From contig CP053418.1 in NCBI GenBank assembly GCA_013127575.1, positions 806,001 to 870,000 of the forward strand: a stretch of 64,000 nucleotides of DNA, in the 5' to 3' direction. The translations under genes were made by a program, and so were the position numbers. A model generated the notes under the pieces. The model was not told where the DNA came from. It did no database searches and was given only the letters and a program-made list of their open reading frames with translations. The stretch is from Ramlibacter terrae. Its GTDB lineage: Bacteria > Pseudomonadota > Gammaproteobacteria > Burkholderiales > Burkholderiaceae_C. Positions 55,757-64,000 of the stretch are shown piece after piece (positions within the stretch are counted from its first letter, which is position 1; each line of letters begins with the position of its first letter).

Positions 55757-56845
55757 CGTTGCCGCGCCCCTGGTCGCACCACAACCCGGTGCGCGTGGTC
55801 AGCGGTTCGCTCGCGCTGCTGGCGAACCACGTGCCGGCGGGCTGCCACGTGCTGGTGGTGACCAGCGCCGGCTTCGTCAGGCGCGGCGTGGTCGACACCA
55901 TGCGCAACCTGCTGCCCGGGCGTGAGTTCACGGTGTACGGCGACGTCAAGCCGAACCCCGACCTGATGGACTGGACGCGGCCACCGCCAGCTATGCCGGC
56001 ACCGGCATCGGCATGGTGGTGGGTCTCGGCGGCGGCAGCGCGCTCGATGCGGCCAAGGCCTTGTCGGTCACGCTCGCCAGCTCCGTGCGCAATCCGCTCG
56101 CCGCGACCTTCCGCGACAACCAGCCGCCTTCTGGACGAACCGGCTGCCGCTGGTGACGATCCCGACCACGGCCGGCACCGGCGCCGAGGTCACGCCGTTC
56201 GCCACGGTGTGGGACCACGGCATGCACAAGAAGCATTCGCTGGCCGGCCCGCTGATGTTCCCCGACATCGCGCTGCTGGACGCGAGCCTCTCGCTGACGT
56301 TGCCGGAAGAAGCCACGCTGTACCCCGGGCTCGATGCGGTCTCGCATGCGCTCGAGTCGCTGTGGAACCGCAACTGCACGCCCATCAGCCGCGCGCTGGC
56401 GCTGGAATCGCTCAAGCTCACCGTCGAAGCCTTGCCCGTGGCGCTGCGCACGCCGGCTGACCAAGTCGCCCGCGAGAAGATGCAGACGGCCAGCCTGATG
56501 TCGGGCCCGGCGATCAGCCAGACCCGCACGGCGGTGGCGCATTCGGTGTCCTATCCGCTCACCACGCACTTCGACGTGCCGCACGGCTGGCCTGCAGCTT
56601 CACGCTGCCGCTGCTGCTGGAGATGAACATTGAGCGCCTGTCCCGCACCGCGGGCGAGCGCGAGCTGTTCGACCACGTGCTGGAGATGCTGCACGGCTTC
56701 GACGGGCGGACGCGTGCGCAAGTACGCCACGCCCGAGCAGATCCTCGCGCTCAAGGGCGAGATGGTCACGCCGGGGCGGGCGGACAACTACAACGGGGGT
56801 GGGATGGAGGACATCGGGGCCCTCGTGACGCGCTCGGTCCTGTAA
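55749..56845 (+). CDS. iron-dependent alcohol dehydrogenase, likely phosphonoacetaldehyde reductase
   Basis: Group III metal-dependent dehydrogenase of about 370 residues. Early WSHHNPVRVVSG, the NAD(P) loop GLGGGSALDAAKAL, TIPTTAGTGAEVTPFATVWD, and the metal ligands in DALDASLS..., LDAVSHALES and DVPHG. By position after pepM and ppd it most likely reduces phosphonoacetaldehyde to 2-hydroxyethylphosphonate. The start is uncertain: GTG 55749 with an extra C at 55770 (CCTGG read as CCCTGG), or TTG 55759. Other breaks lie near 55980, 56128, 56587 (CCTGG) and 56710. Confidence 0.88.
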
Positions 56846-56846
56846 C

Positions 56847-56930
56847 TGTCATTGCGGGCTCGACCCGCAATCCACGCAGCGCCTGCACGAGCGCCGTCCA
56901 CGGATCCCGGCTCAAGGCCGGGATGACAGG
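56847..56930. repeat. two tandem palindromes between convergent genes
   Basis: Hairpin 1 (56851-56872) has arms ATTGCGGG / CCCGCAAT around CTCGA; hairpin 2 (56901-56926) has ATCCCGGC / GCCGGGAT around a TCAAG core. Both resemble the abundant REP-type palindromes of proteobacteria. They fill the gap between the convergent dehydrogenase and yicC genes and likely end transcription from both sides. Confidence 0.7.
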
Positions 56931-56939
56931 GAGGGTTGG

Positions 56940-57863
56940 CTATTCCGGGTTCTGCACCTGCTCCCGCATCTGCTCGATCAGGACCTTCATGTCCACCGAG
57001 ATGCGCGTGAGCTCCAGCGCGGCCGACTTCGAGCCCATCGTGTTGGCCTCGCGGTGCAGCTCCTGGATCAGGAAGTCGAGCCGCTTGCCGACTTCGCCGC
57101 CTTTCTTGACCAGCCGCTCGATCTCGTCGAGGTGCGCCGCCAGCCGGGTCAGTTCCTCGGCCACGTCGATCCGGATCGCGAACGAGGTGGCTTCCGTCAG
57201 CGCGCGGTCCTGCGCGGCTTCCGGCGTGGCGGCTCCGTCGGCCAGCGCCATCGCTTCCTTCCAGCGTTCCGGGAAACGCTGGCGCTGCTGCTCCACCAGC
57301 TGGGGAACCAGCGGACCGGCCTGTTCCGCCAGCGTGCGCAGCTGCGCCGGTGCCCGAGCAGCATCTTGGCCAGCCGTGCGCCTTCCCGTTCACGGGCCGC
57401 CATCAGGTCGGCCACCGCCTTCTTCGCCAGCTCCTGCAGCGCCGCGCCCCAGTCGACGTCGGCGCCCGATTCGGCCGACGCCAGCCGCAGGATCTCGGCC
57501 ACCGACAGCGGACCGGCCTCCGGCATCCAGCCGCGCACCGTGTCCTGCACGGCCGACAGCCGCTGCAGCGTGCGGGCCGACGGGTCGCGCACCGTGTCGG
57601 CCGTCGTGCCTTCGACGCCGGCGCGCACTTCGACCTTGCCGCGTTTGAGCTTGGCCGTGATCAGCTCCCGCAGGGCGGGCTCGTGGGCGCGCAGTTCCTC
57701 GCCCAGCCGGAAGCTCAGGTCCGGGGAAGCGGCTGTTGACCGAGCGGATCTCCAGGCCGAGCCGGCTGCCGGCTGTTGCGCCTTTGCCGACTTCGGGGCT
57801 GGCGCTCGCGGGGCCGGGGGTGTGCTGCGCCGAGGCGTAGCCGGTCATGCTGTAAACTGGCAC
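56940..57863 (-). CDS. yicC: YicC family endoribonuclease-like protein
   Basis: YicC/YloC family member of about 305 residues; in enterobacteria it is linked to sRNA turnover as an RNase. The start GTG 57863 gives MPVYSMTGYASA; then LEIRSVNSRFLDLSFRLGEE, and at the C-terminus KKGGEVGKRLDFLIQELHRE and NTMGSKSAALELTRISVDMK, all highly conserved. Breaks near 57722 and 57352 both restore CCTGG. It is divergent from the protein kinase gene. Confidence 0.93.
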
Positions 57864-57938
57864 TGAGGAGTTCTTTGCGGTTCGTTACGGGATTGCCGAG
57901 GATCACACGGGCGAGCGGAGGCCCAACATCTTCAAATT

Positions 57939-58947
57939 ATGTCAAAGCTGAAACCGGCGCCCCTGCCGCCAGACACCGTGATCGGCGGGTACCGGGTGGT
58001 TCGCAAGCTCTCGGCGGGCGGCTTTGGCGTGGTTTACCTCGCGGTCGACAACGAAGGCCAGCAGGTCGCCATCAAGGAATACCTGCCTTCGTCGCTGGCC
58101 ACCCGCCCGCCCGGCGAATTGCTGCCGCAGGTGGCGCCCGAAAAACTCTCGCTGTATCGCCTCGGCCTCAAGAGCTTCTTCGAGGAAGGGCGCTCGCTCG
58201 CGCAGATTTCGCACTCCTCCGTGGTGAGCGTGCTCAATTTCTTCCGCGAGAACGAAACAGTCTACATGGTGATGAACTACGGAGGGCGCCACCCTGCAGG
58301 ACTTCATCATCACCGCCCGCGAGCTGAAGAAGCAGAAGGTCTTCCGCGAATCGACCATCCGGTCGCTGTTCGACGAGATCCTGCGCGGGCTGCGCATCGT
58401 GCACCAGCACAAGATGTTGCATCTGGACATCAAGCCGGCGAACATCTTCATCACCGACGACAACCGGGCCGTGATGATCGACTTCGGGGCGGCGCGCGAA
58501 GTGCTGTCCAAGGAAGGCAATTTCATTCGCCCCATGTACACGCCCGGTTTCGCGGCGCCCGAGATGTACCGCCGCGATTCGTCGATGGGTCCCTGGACCG
58601 ACATCTACGCCATCGGCGCCTGCATCTACGCGTGCATGCAAGGTTATCCCCCGAACGATGCGCCGCAACGACTGGAGAAAGACCGTCTGGCGCTCGCACT
58701 GTCCCGTTTGCGCGGTGTCTATTCCGACAACCTCATCGAAGTGGTGGAATGGTGCATGTCGCTCGACCCCCTGTCCCGCCCGCAATCGGTGTTCGCGCTC
58801 CAGAAGGAGCTCAGCCGGGAAGGCGAGCGCCGTTACACGAAGCTGTCGGTGGGTGAGAAGATGCGGCTCCAGTTCGACAACATGGTCACCGACACCAAGA
58901 AGAGCATGAAGCGCGCGACCGGCTTCGGCGGAGCGAAAGCCCGATGA
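57939..58947 (+). CDS. serine/threonine protein kinase
   Basis: Hanks-type kinase of about 335 residues: Gly-rich loop KLSAGGFGVVYLA, the Lys of VAIKEYLP, the C-helix Glu region SFFEEGRSLA, catalytic loop HLDIKPANIFITDD and MIDFGAA (DFG). The loop has Leu instead of the usual Arg (HLD), so it is a non-RD kinase. The tail lacks a membrane span. One break near 58283 (an extra G) interrupts NYEGATLQDF. It overlaps the PP2C start by 4 bases, giving a kinase-phosphatase pair. Confidence 0.9.
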
Positions 58948-59842
58948 AATTCTCGGTCTTCCAGGTCAGCCGCAAAGGCGGCCGCGAAAAGAACGAAGAC
59001 CGCATGGGCTATTGCTACACGCGCGAATCGGGCCTGTTCCTGCTGGCGGACGGCATGGGCGGCCACCCGGAAGGCGAAGTGGCCGCGCAGCTCGCGCTGC
59101 AGACCATCTCGGCGCTGTACCAGAAGGAAGCCCGCCCCATCGTCAAGGACGTCACCGAGTTCCTCTCGGGCGCGCTGATGGCGGCCCACCACCAGATCAT
59201 CCGCTACGCCAGCGAAAAGGGCATGCTCGACACGCCGCGCACCACGCTCGTGGCGGCCATCGTGCAGGGCACCAGCGCCACCGGGTCCATTGCGGCGACT
59301 CGCGGCTGTACGTCGTTCGCGAAGGCGAGATGCTCACGCGCACCCGCGACCACTCGTACGGAACAGCAGAACGCCGGCGTGATCCGCATGGACCGGATCA
59401 ACCGCAACATCCTGTTCACCTGCCTCGGCTCGCCGACCAAGCCGGTTTTCGACGTCACCGGGCCGGTGCAGCTGCAGCAGGGCGACAAGATCCTGCTGTG
59501 CTCCGACGGCTTGTGGAGCAGCCTCGAAGACAAGGCGATCGTGCAGGACCCGGCCACCAAGCCGGTCGCGGAGGCGGTGCCCGACCTCGTCGAGGCGGCG
59601 CTGCGCAACGGCGGCGAGCACTCCGACAACGTGACGGTGATCGCCATGGAATGGGAGACGCCCGACTCCTTCGAGTCCACCCGCGGCATCTCCACCGACA
59701 GCATCAGCGACGGCGTCTTCGCCTCGACCATCCGGCCGGCGTGCTCGACACGCTGGTGGACGACCTCGACGACGCCGCCATCGAAAGGTCGATCGCCGAG
59801 ATCAACGAGGCGATCAAGCGCTCGGCTGCGCGGAAAACGTAG
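58944..59842 (+). CDS. PP2C-family protein serine/threonine phosphatase
   Basis: Metal-dependent phosphatase of about 300 residues that presumably reverses the upstream kinase. Metal-site motifs: NEDRMGY, LADGMGGHPEGEVAA, HCGDSRLYVVREG (after repair), CSDGLWSSLED and GGEHSDNVTVIA. Breaks near 59283 (CCTGG), 59360 and 59737 (CCAGG). A C-terminal extension of about 60 residues follows the catalytic domain. Confidence 0.9.
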
Positions 59843-59896
59843 CGCGGCCATCCCGCGCGCCGGGCAAGTCCTCTCCGGCTTGCCTATGATTCGCCG

Positions 59897-60628
59897 ATGA
59901 CCACTTTCTCCCGACCCGCCGGCCGCGCCGCCGACGCACTGCGCCCCGTCAAGATCACGCGCGGCTTCACCATCCATGCCGAGGGTTCGGTGCTGATCGA
60001 GTTCGGCGCCACCCGCGTGCTGTGCACCGCCTCCGTCGAGGAGAAGGTGCCACCGCACAAGCGGGGCAGCGGCGAAGGCTGGGTGACGGCCGAATACGGC
60101 ATGCTGCCGCGCGCCACCCACACCCGCGGCGACCGGGAAGCGGCCCGCGGCAAGCAGAGCGGCCGCACGCAGGAGATCCAGCGCCTGATCGGCCGCTCGC
60201 TGCGTTCGGTGTTCGACCTGAAGAAGCTGGGCGAACGCACCATCGTGCTGGACTGCGACGTGCTGCAGGCCGACGGCGGCACGCGGACGGCCGCCATCAC
60301 GGGCGCGTTCATCGCCGCGCAGGACGCCGTCGACACGCTGCTCGCATCCGGCAAGCTGTCCGCGACGCCCATCGTCGGGCCCGTTGCCGCCATCTCGGTC
60401 GGCATCGTCGAAGGCACGCCGCTGCTCGACCTCGAGTACGTGGAAGACGTCGCCTGCGACACCGACATGAACGTCGTGATGACGGGCGCGGGCCACTACG
60501 TCGAAGTGCAGGGCACGGCCGAAGGCGCGGCCTTCACGCGCGCCGAGATGGACGAACTGCTGCGGCTGGCCGACAAGGGCATCCGCGAACTGGTGCTGCT
60601 GCAGGCGGCCGCGCTGAAGCTGCCGTGA
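59897..60628 (+). CDS. rph: ribonuclease PH
   Basis: An intact 243-residue phosphorolytic exoribonuclease that trims tRNA 3' ends. Visible are [20 protein letters not shown], the phosphate-contact [13 protein letters not shown] segment [31 protein letters not shown] and [20 protein letters not shown]. The stop overlaps the rdgB start (GTGA). Confidence 0.97.
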   Translation: MTTFSRPAGRAADALRPVKITRGFTIHAEGSVLIEFGATRVLCTASVEEKVPPHKRGSGEGWVTAEYGMLPRATHTRGDREAARGKQSGRTQEIQRLIGRSLRSVFDLKKLGERTIVLDCDVLQADGGTRTAAITGAFIAAQDAVDTLLASGKLSATPIVGPVAAISVGIVEGTPLLDLEYVEDVACDTDMNVVMTGAGHYVEVQGTAEGAAFTRAEMDELLRLADKGIRELVLLQAAALKLP

Positions 60629-61223
60629 AGCTCGTCCTCGCCTCCAACAACGCGGGCAAGCTCGCCGAGCTGCAGGCGATGTTCGCGTCGCTCGGCGTGC
60701 AGCTGGTGCGCCAGGGCGACCTCGGCGTGCCCGAGGCCGACGAGCCTTTCCGCACCTTCGTCGAGAACGCGCTGGCCAAGGCGCGCAATGCCTCGCAGCA
60801 CAGCGGCCTGCCCGCGGTGGCCGACGACGCCGGCCTGTGCGTCGACGCGTTCAGCGGCCTGCCCGGTGTCGACACCGCGTACTACGCCACGCAGTTCGGG
60901 TACCCGAAGGGCGACGACTGGAACGTCAAGGCGCTGCTGGAGCAGATGGAGATGGTGGGCAACCGGCGCGCCGCGCTGGTCAGCACGCTGGTCGCCGTGC
61001 GCTCGCCCGAAGACCCCGAGCCGCTGATCGCGGTCGGCCGTGCCGTTGGCCAGATCACGCGCGAGCCGGTGGGCGAGAACGGCTTCGGCTTCGACCCGGT
61101 GATGTTCATCCCGGCGTTCAACGCCACCTTCGCGCAGCTGCCGCCCGAAGTGAAGAACGCGCACAGCCACCGCGGCCGGCCGCGCAGCAGATGGTGCAGA
61201 TGATGCGGGAGCGCTGGCTGTGA
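60625..61223 (+). CDS. rdgB: XTP/dITP diphosphatase (RdgB/HAM1)
   Basis: Clears non-canonical purine nucleotides. Start GTG 60625; [20 protein letters not shown], the substrate loop [33 protein letters not shown] and [11 protein letters not shown] are the family motifs. A frame break near 61178 alters only the last 15 residues ([13 protein letters not shown] after repair). It overlaps hemW by 4 bases. Confidence 0.95.
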
Positions 61224-62440
61224 TCCCGATCGTCGCGGCCACGCCGGCCGCGGCCGCCGCGAAGGACGTCCGGCACTACCTGCGTCCCGGCACGCTGCAG
61301 TTGCCCGCGCTGCCGCCGCTGTCGCTGTACGTGCACCTGCCCCGGTGCCTGAAGAAGTGCCCGTACTGCGACTTCAACTCGCACGAGCAGCCGGCGGAAT
61401 TGCCGGAGTCGCGCTATGTCGATGCGCTGGTCGCCGACGTCGAAGCGGCGCTGCCCCCGGTCTGGGGCCGGCAGATCCACAGCATCTTCATCGGCGGCGG
61501 CACGCCCAGCCTGTTCTCGCCGGACGCCATCGCGCGGCTGCTGTCGGACGTGCGGGCCCGCCTGAAGCTCACCGCCGATTGCGAGATCACGCTGGAGGCC
61601 AATCCCGGCACCTTCGAGAAGGATCGCTTCAAGGCCTTCCGCGGCGCCGGCGTCACGCGGCTGTCGGTCGGCGTGCAAAGCTTCAACGACATGCACCTGC
61701 GCGCGCTGGGCCGCGTGCATGACGGCGCGCAGGCGATCGCCGCGGTGGAAGAGGCGGCGCTTTCGTTCGAGACTTTCAACATCGACTTGATGTACGCGCT
61801 GCCCGGCCAGACGCTGGAGCAGCTGGAGGCCGACGTCACGCAGGCGATGTCGCTGATGCCGCCGCACCTCTCGATCTACCACCTGACGATCGAGCCGAAC
61901 ACCTACTTCGCGAAGTTCCCGCCCACGATCCCGCACGAGGACTGGCGTACACGATGCTCGACCGCATCACCGAAATGACGGCGGCCAGCGGCATGGAGCG
62001 CTACGAAATCTCCGCCTATGCCAAGCCGGGGCATCGCTGCTGGCACAACCACAACTATTGGCAGTTCGGCGACTACACGGGCATCGGCGCGGGCGCCCAC
62101 AGCAAGCTCAGTTTTCCGCACCGCGTGGTGCGGCAGGTGCGCTTTCGCGACCCGAAGCTGTACATGGAGAACGCGCTGGCCGGCCACGCCATCGCGCAGG
62201 ACGAGGAAGTGGCGCGCAACGAACTCGCCTTCGAGTTCATGCTGAATGCGCTGCGCCTGCGCGAAGGCTTCGCGCTGCAGGACTTCGTCGACCGCACCGG
62301 GCTGCCGCTGAGCGCGATCGAGAAGCCGCTGCGCGAGGCGCAGGCCAAGGGCTGGTCGAGCGCGACTGGCGCGCGTGAAGCCGACCGAGCGCGGCTTCGA
62401 CTTCCTGTCGGACCTGCAGGAGCTGTTCCTCGGCGACTAG
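61220..62440 (+). CDS. hemW: radical SAM protein HemW (heme chaperone)
   Basis: Radical SAM enzyme related to HemN; HemW binds heme and is now viewed as a heme chaperone. The cluster motif is CLKKCPYCDF, the CxxxCxxC of HemW. It is followed by IFIGGGTPSLFS, EITLEANPGTFE and LSVGVQSFNDMHLRALGRVH. A start GTG at 61220 follows from the rdgB overlap. Breaks near 61948, 62357 (CCTGG read as CTGG) and 62376. It ends with FLSDLQELFLGD at the TAG 62438-62440. Confidence 0.93.
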
Positions 62441-62452
62441 AATGGCCCCGCG

Positions 62453-62540
62453 GGAAGCGTGGCAGAGTGGTCGATTGCACCGGTCTTGAAAACCGGCGAC
62501 GGGCAACCGTCCGTGAGTTCGAATCTCACCGCTTCCGCCA
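62453..62540 (+). tRNA. tRNA-Ser (anticodon TGA)
   Basis: An 88-base class II tRNA. Acceptor GGAAGCG with CGCTTCC, anticodon arm CCGGT-CTTGAAA-ACCGG (TGA), a variable arm GACGGGCAACCGTC, T arm GAGTTCGAATCTC and encoded CCA. It follows hemW by 12 bases. Confidence 0.96.
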
Positions 62541-62592
62541 ACCGATGAATCCTGCGGGGGCGGCATGCCCCTCACCACCTCTGGAGATCCGA

Positions 62593-62859
62593 ATGTCCGT
62601 CGAAGCTGTCCAGGCCTTCCGTTCCTTGGTTGCGGGCGATCCCGCGTTGCAGAAGACGTGCGCGGCTGCCATCGCCGCCCGCGATCCGCAGCGGGTGGTG
62701 GACGCGGCCGCCGCGCGCGGCCTGGTGTTCACCGCCGCCGAACTCCAGGCCGTGCTGGCCGATGGCGAACTGTCGGACATGGAGCTCGAGATGGTGGCGG
62801 GCGGCGGCTCGGTCGCGGCGACCGGCGACGAGCCGACCAGCGTCAAGCGCGAAGGCTGA
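62593..62859 (+). CDS. Nif11-like leader peptide protein (orphan RiPP precursor candidate)
   Basis: An 88-residue frame with a GGAG ribosome site 7 bases from its ATG. Residues 1-70 fit the Nif11-type leader: MSVEAVQAFRSLVAGDPALQ, then RDPQRVVDAAAARGLVFTAA and ELQAVLADGELSDMELEMVAGGG with the double-glycine cleavage site (given here in pieces of one leader). The putative core after GG is short, about 16 residues (GSVAATGDEPTSVKRE), with Ser/Thr but no Cys. No LanM, cyclodehydratase, radical SAM or peptidase-exporter is within the window, so it is an orphan. Function unproven. Confidence 0.75.
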   Translation: MSVEAVQAFRSLVAGDPALQKTCAAAIAARDPQRVVDAAAARGLVFTAAELQAVLADGELSDMELEMVAGGGSVAATGDEPTSVKREG

Positions 62860-62926
62860 CCGGCGCGGGTGCCACTTCGCCCGCATGGGCGTTGCCACTC
62901 CGCGGCCGACGGCCTATTCTTCCCCC

Positions 62927-63298
62927 ATGCGCTTCTGGAAGTCTGCTCCCCTGCCCGAGGTCGACAAGCCCGCTTTCGACCCTAGCTCCACCACGCACTT
63001 CCTCGGGCGAAGATGAAGCGTGCGCCGGTGTGGTTCTGCTCGCTGCTGGCGGGCAACCACCGCGAGCAGCGGCGGTTCCGCGACGAACTGGCTTCCATGC
63101 GCGGCGCCGGCCGCTGCTGATGAAGCAGCGCAATGGCGGCAAATGGACGCCCGAGGACAAGGACCAGTTGAAGCGCATGGTGCGCTCGGCGTCCTCCGTC
63201 AGCCCCTACCTGTTCATCTGGGCCGTGCCCGGCTCGATGGTGCTGCTGCCTTTCCCGGCGTGGTTCTGGACAGCCGCCGCAAGCGCATCAAGGGCTGA
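62927..63298 (+). CDS. LETM1-like small membrane protein
   Basis: About 122 residues after repair. N-terminal MRFWKSAPLPEVDKPAFDP, then MKRAPVWFCSLLAGNHREQR, KWTPEDKDQLKRMVRSASS and a hydrophobic end SPYLFIWAVPGSMVLLPF followed by basic residues (DSRRKRIKG). The PGS-x-LLPFLAW segment recalls the LETM1-like ribosome-binding domain region. Breaks near 63010 and 63112; at 63257 CCTGG appears as CCCGG and at 63266 as CTGG. The family call is tentative. Confidence 0.55.
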
Positions 63299-63301
63299 GC
63301 G

Positions 63302-63635
63302 CTAGGCGCGCCGCGCGCCCCACAGTTCCACCGGCGAGCGCCGGATGAACGACGGGTCGCCGTCCCCGCTGCCGGCCGGGTGCGAAAAGATCATGTCGCA
63401 GCCGAACATCTCGTCGGCGCCGCCGAGCAGGTGCTCGCGGTAGCCGAGATCGCGCACGTGCTCGGAGAAGAAGGCCACCGGCGGTAGCCATCGAGCTCGC
63501 CCTGCGCGAACAGCACGCCTTCGTGCACCAGGCCGACCTGCAGGCCGAGCCGGTTGGTGCTGGGAATGTGCCGGGCCATGGCGAACGCACGCGCGACGCT
63601 GTCGAAGCCGGCCGGGGGTCTTGCAACAGGTTCAT
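63302..63635 (-). CDS. hypothetical protein
   Basis: About 110 residues after repairing breaks near 63617 and 63483. Segments readable in the correct frame are MNLLQDPRP, FAMARHIPSTNRLGLQVGLV, HEGVLFAQGELDGYRRW and SPVELWGARRA. I do not recognise the family. It converges on the LETM1-like gene with 3 bases between stops. Confidence 0.5.
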
Positions 63636-63724
63636 GGCGGCCAACATAACGGTCGCGCTAGAACCTTCGTGTAGGACAGGGCCGCGTGGGCTTTACAAAG
63701 GGTGACTACCCGTGTGCGCGACGG

Positions 63725-64000
63725 TCAGGCCCGCAGCAGCCCCTTGCGCTCGATGAAGTCGACCACCTGCTGCAGCCCGTCGCGGGTTTTCAGGTTGGTC
63801 ATCACGAACGGCTTGTCGCGGCGCATCCGCTTCGTGTCCGCCTCCATCACGCCCAAATCGGCGCCGACGTAGGGGGCGAGGTCGGTCTTGTTGATGACGA
63901 ACAGGTCGCTCTTGGTGATGCCCGGGCCGCCCTTGCGCGGGATTTTCTCGCCGGCCGCCACGTCGATCACGTAGATGGTCAGGTCCGACAGTTCCGGGCT
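63725..64000 (-). CDS. ureG: urease accessory GTPase UreG, C-terminal part
   Basis: The C-terminal 91 residues of UreG, cut by the window edge. Sequence from the edge: [40 protein letters not shown] (G4 NKTD) and [20 protein letters not shown]. UreG delivers nickel to urease with UreD, UreE and UreF. It implies a urease cluster just outside the window. Confidence 0.93.
   Translation of the reverse strand, partial: SPELSDLTIYVIDVAAGEKIPRKGGPGITKSDLFVINKTDLAPYVGADLGVMEADTKRMRRDKPFVMTNLKTRDGLQQVVDFIERKGLLRA

Noticed and set aside
63020..63298. A separate 92-codon gene
   Set aside because: It is an out-of-frame reading of the LETM1-like gene; its sequence is not protein-like.

Overview
The window is GC-rich, tightly packed chromosomal DNA from a betaproteobacterium, most probably a Comamonadaceae member of the Ramlibacter/Variovorax type. 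The gene order supports this: TPR-lolB-ispE-tRNA(Gln)-prs-rplY-pth, nadK-recN-rapZ, greB-sensor kinase-spoT-rpoZ-gmk, and yicC-kinase-PP2C-rph-rdgB-hemW are arranged as in that order of bacteria. I saw no phage, insertion sequence or CRISPR array. Most genes are housekeeping genes.

The sequence itself has one dominating property. A large share of the genes, including essential ones (rpoH, ftsY, prs, rplY, gmk, spoT), carry one to five single-base frame breaks. When each break is repaired from the expected protein, about 55 of them restore CCTGG or CCAGG. That pattern fits base-calling errors at a methylated CCWGG motif and not gene decay. Genes are therefore annotated across the breaks as single CDSs, and break positions are stated.

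Layout. 0-6 kb: a 7TM/degenerate-GGDEF sensor, rpoH (with a CIRCE-type operator), an Mpo1-like membrane protein, cutA, selD and ftsY. 6-12 kb: an M16 peptidase pair, rsmD, coaD, a hydrolase and a histidine phosphatase. 11.8-19.7 kb: a translationally coupled peptide ABC transport operon with an amidase and a TTC38-like TPR protein. 19.8-26 kb: ferredoxin, pth, rplY, prs, tRNA-Gln, ispE, lolB, TPR protein. 26-34.6 kb: mutM, a dynamin-like GTPase, mutY, rapZ, recN, nadK, hrcA. 34.6-44.2 kb is more accessory: cardiolipin synthase, tRNA-Ile(CAT), small hypotheticals, a serralysin-like RTX metalloprotease, a flavodoxin-like oxidoreductase, tRNA-Arg, topoisomerase IB and a CvpA-CAP fusion. 44.3-51.5 kb: greB, a BarA-like hybrid kinase, spoT, rpoZ, gmk. 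51.8-56.9 kb: a phosphonate biosynthesis cassette. 56.9-64 kb: yicC, Ser/Thr kinase, PP2C, rph, rdgB, hemW, tRNA-Ser, an orphan Nif11-type peptide, small hypotheticals and the C-terminal end of ureG.

The most notable system is the cassette sulfotransferase - [cytidylyltransferase + PEP mutase fusion] - phosphonopyruvate decarboxylase - iron-dependent alcohol dehydrogenase. It predicts synthesis of 2-hydroxyethylphosphonate and its activation as a CMP derivative, for decoration of a surface glycan or lipid that may also be sulfated. It sits inside an otherwise conserved gmk-yicC neighbourhood. Two regulatory links are also visible: hrcA and a near-perfect CIRCE operator over the rpoH promoter lie in the same window, and an isolated Nif11-like RiPP leader peptide follows tRNA-Ser.
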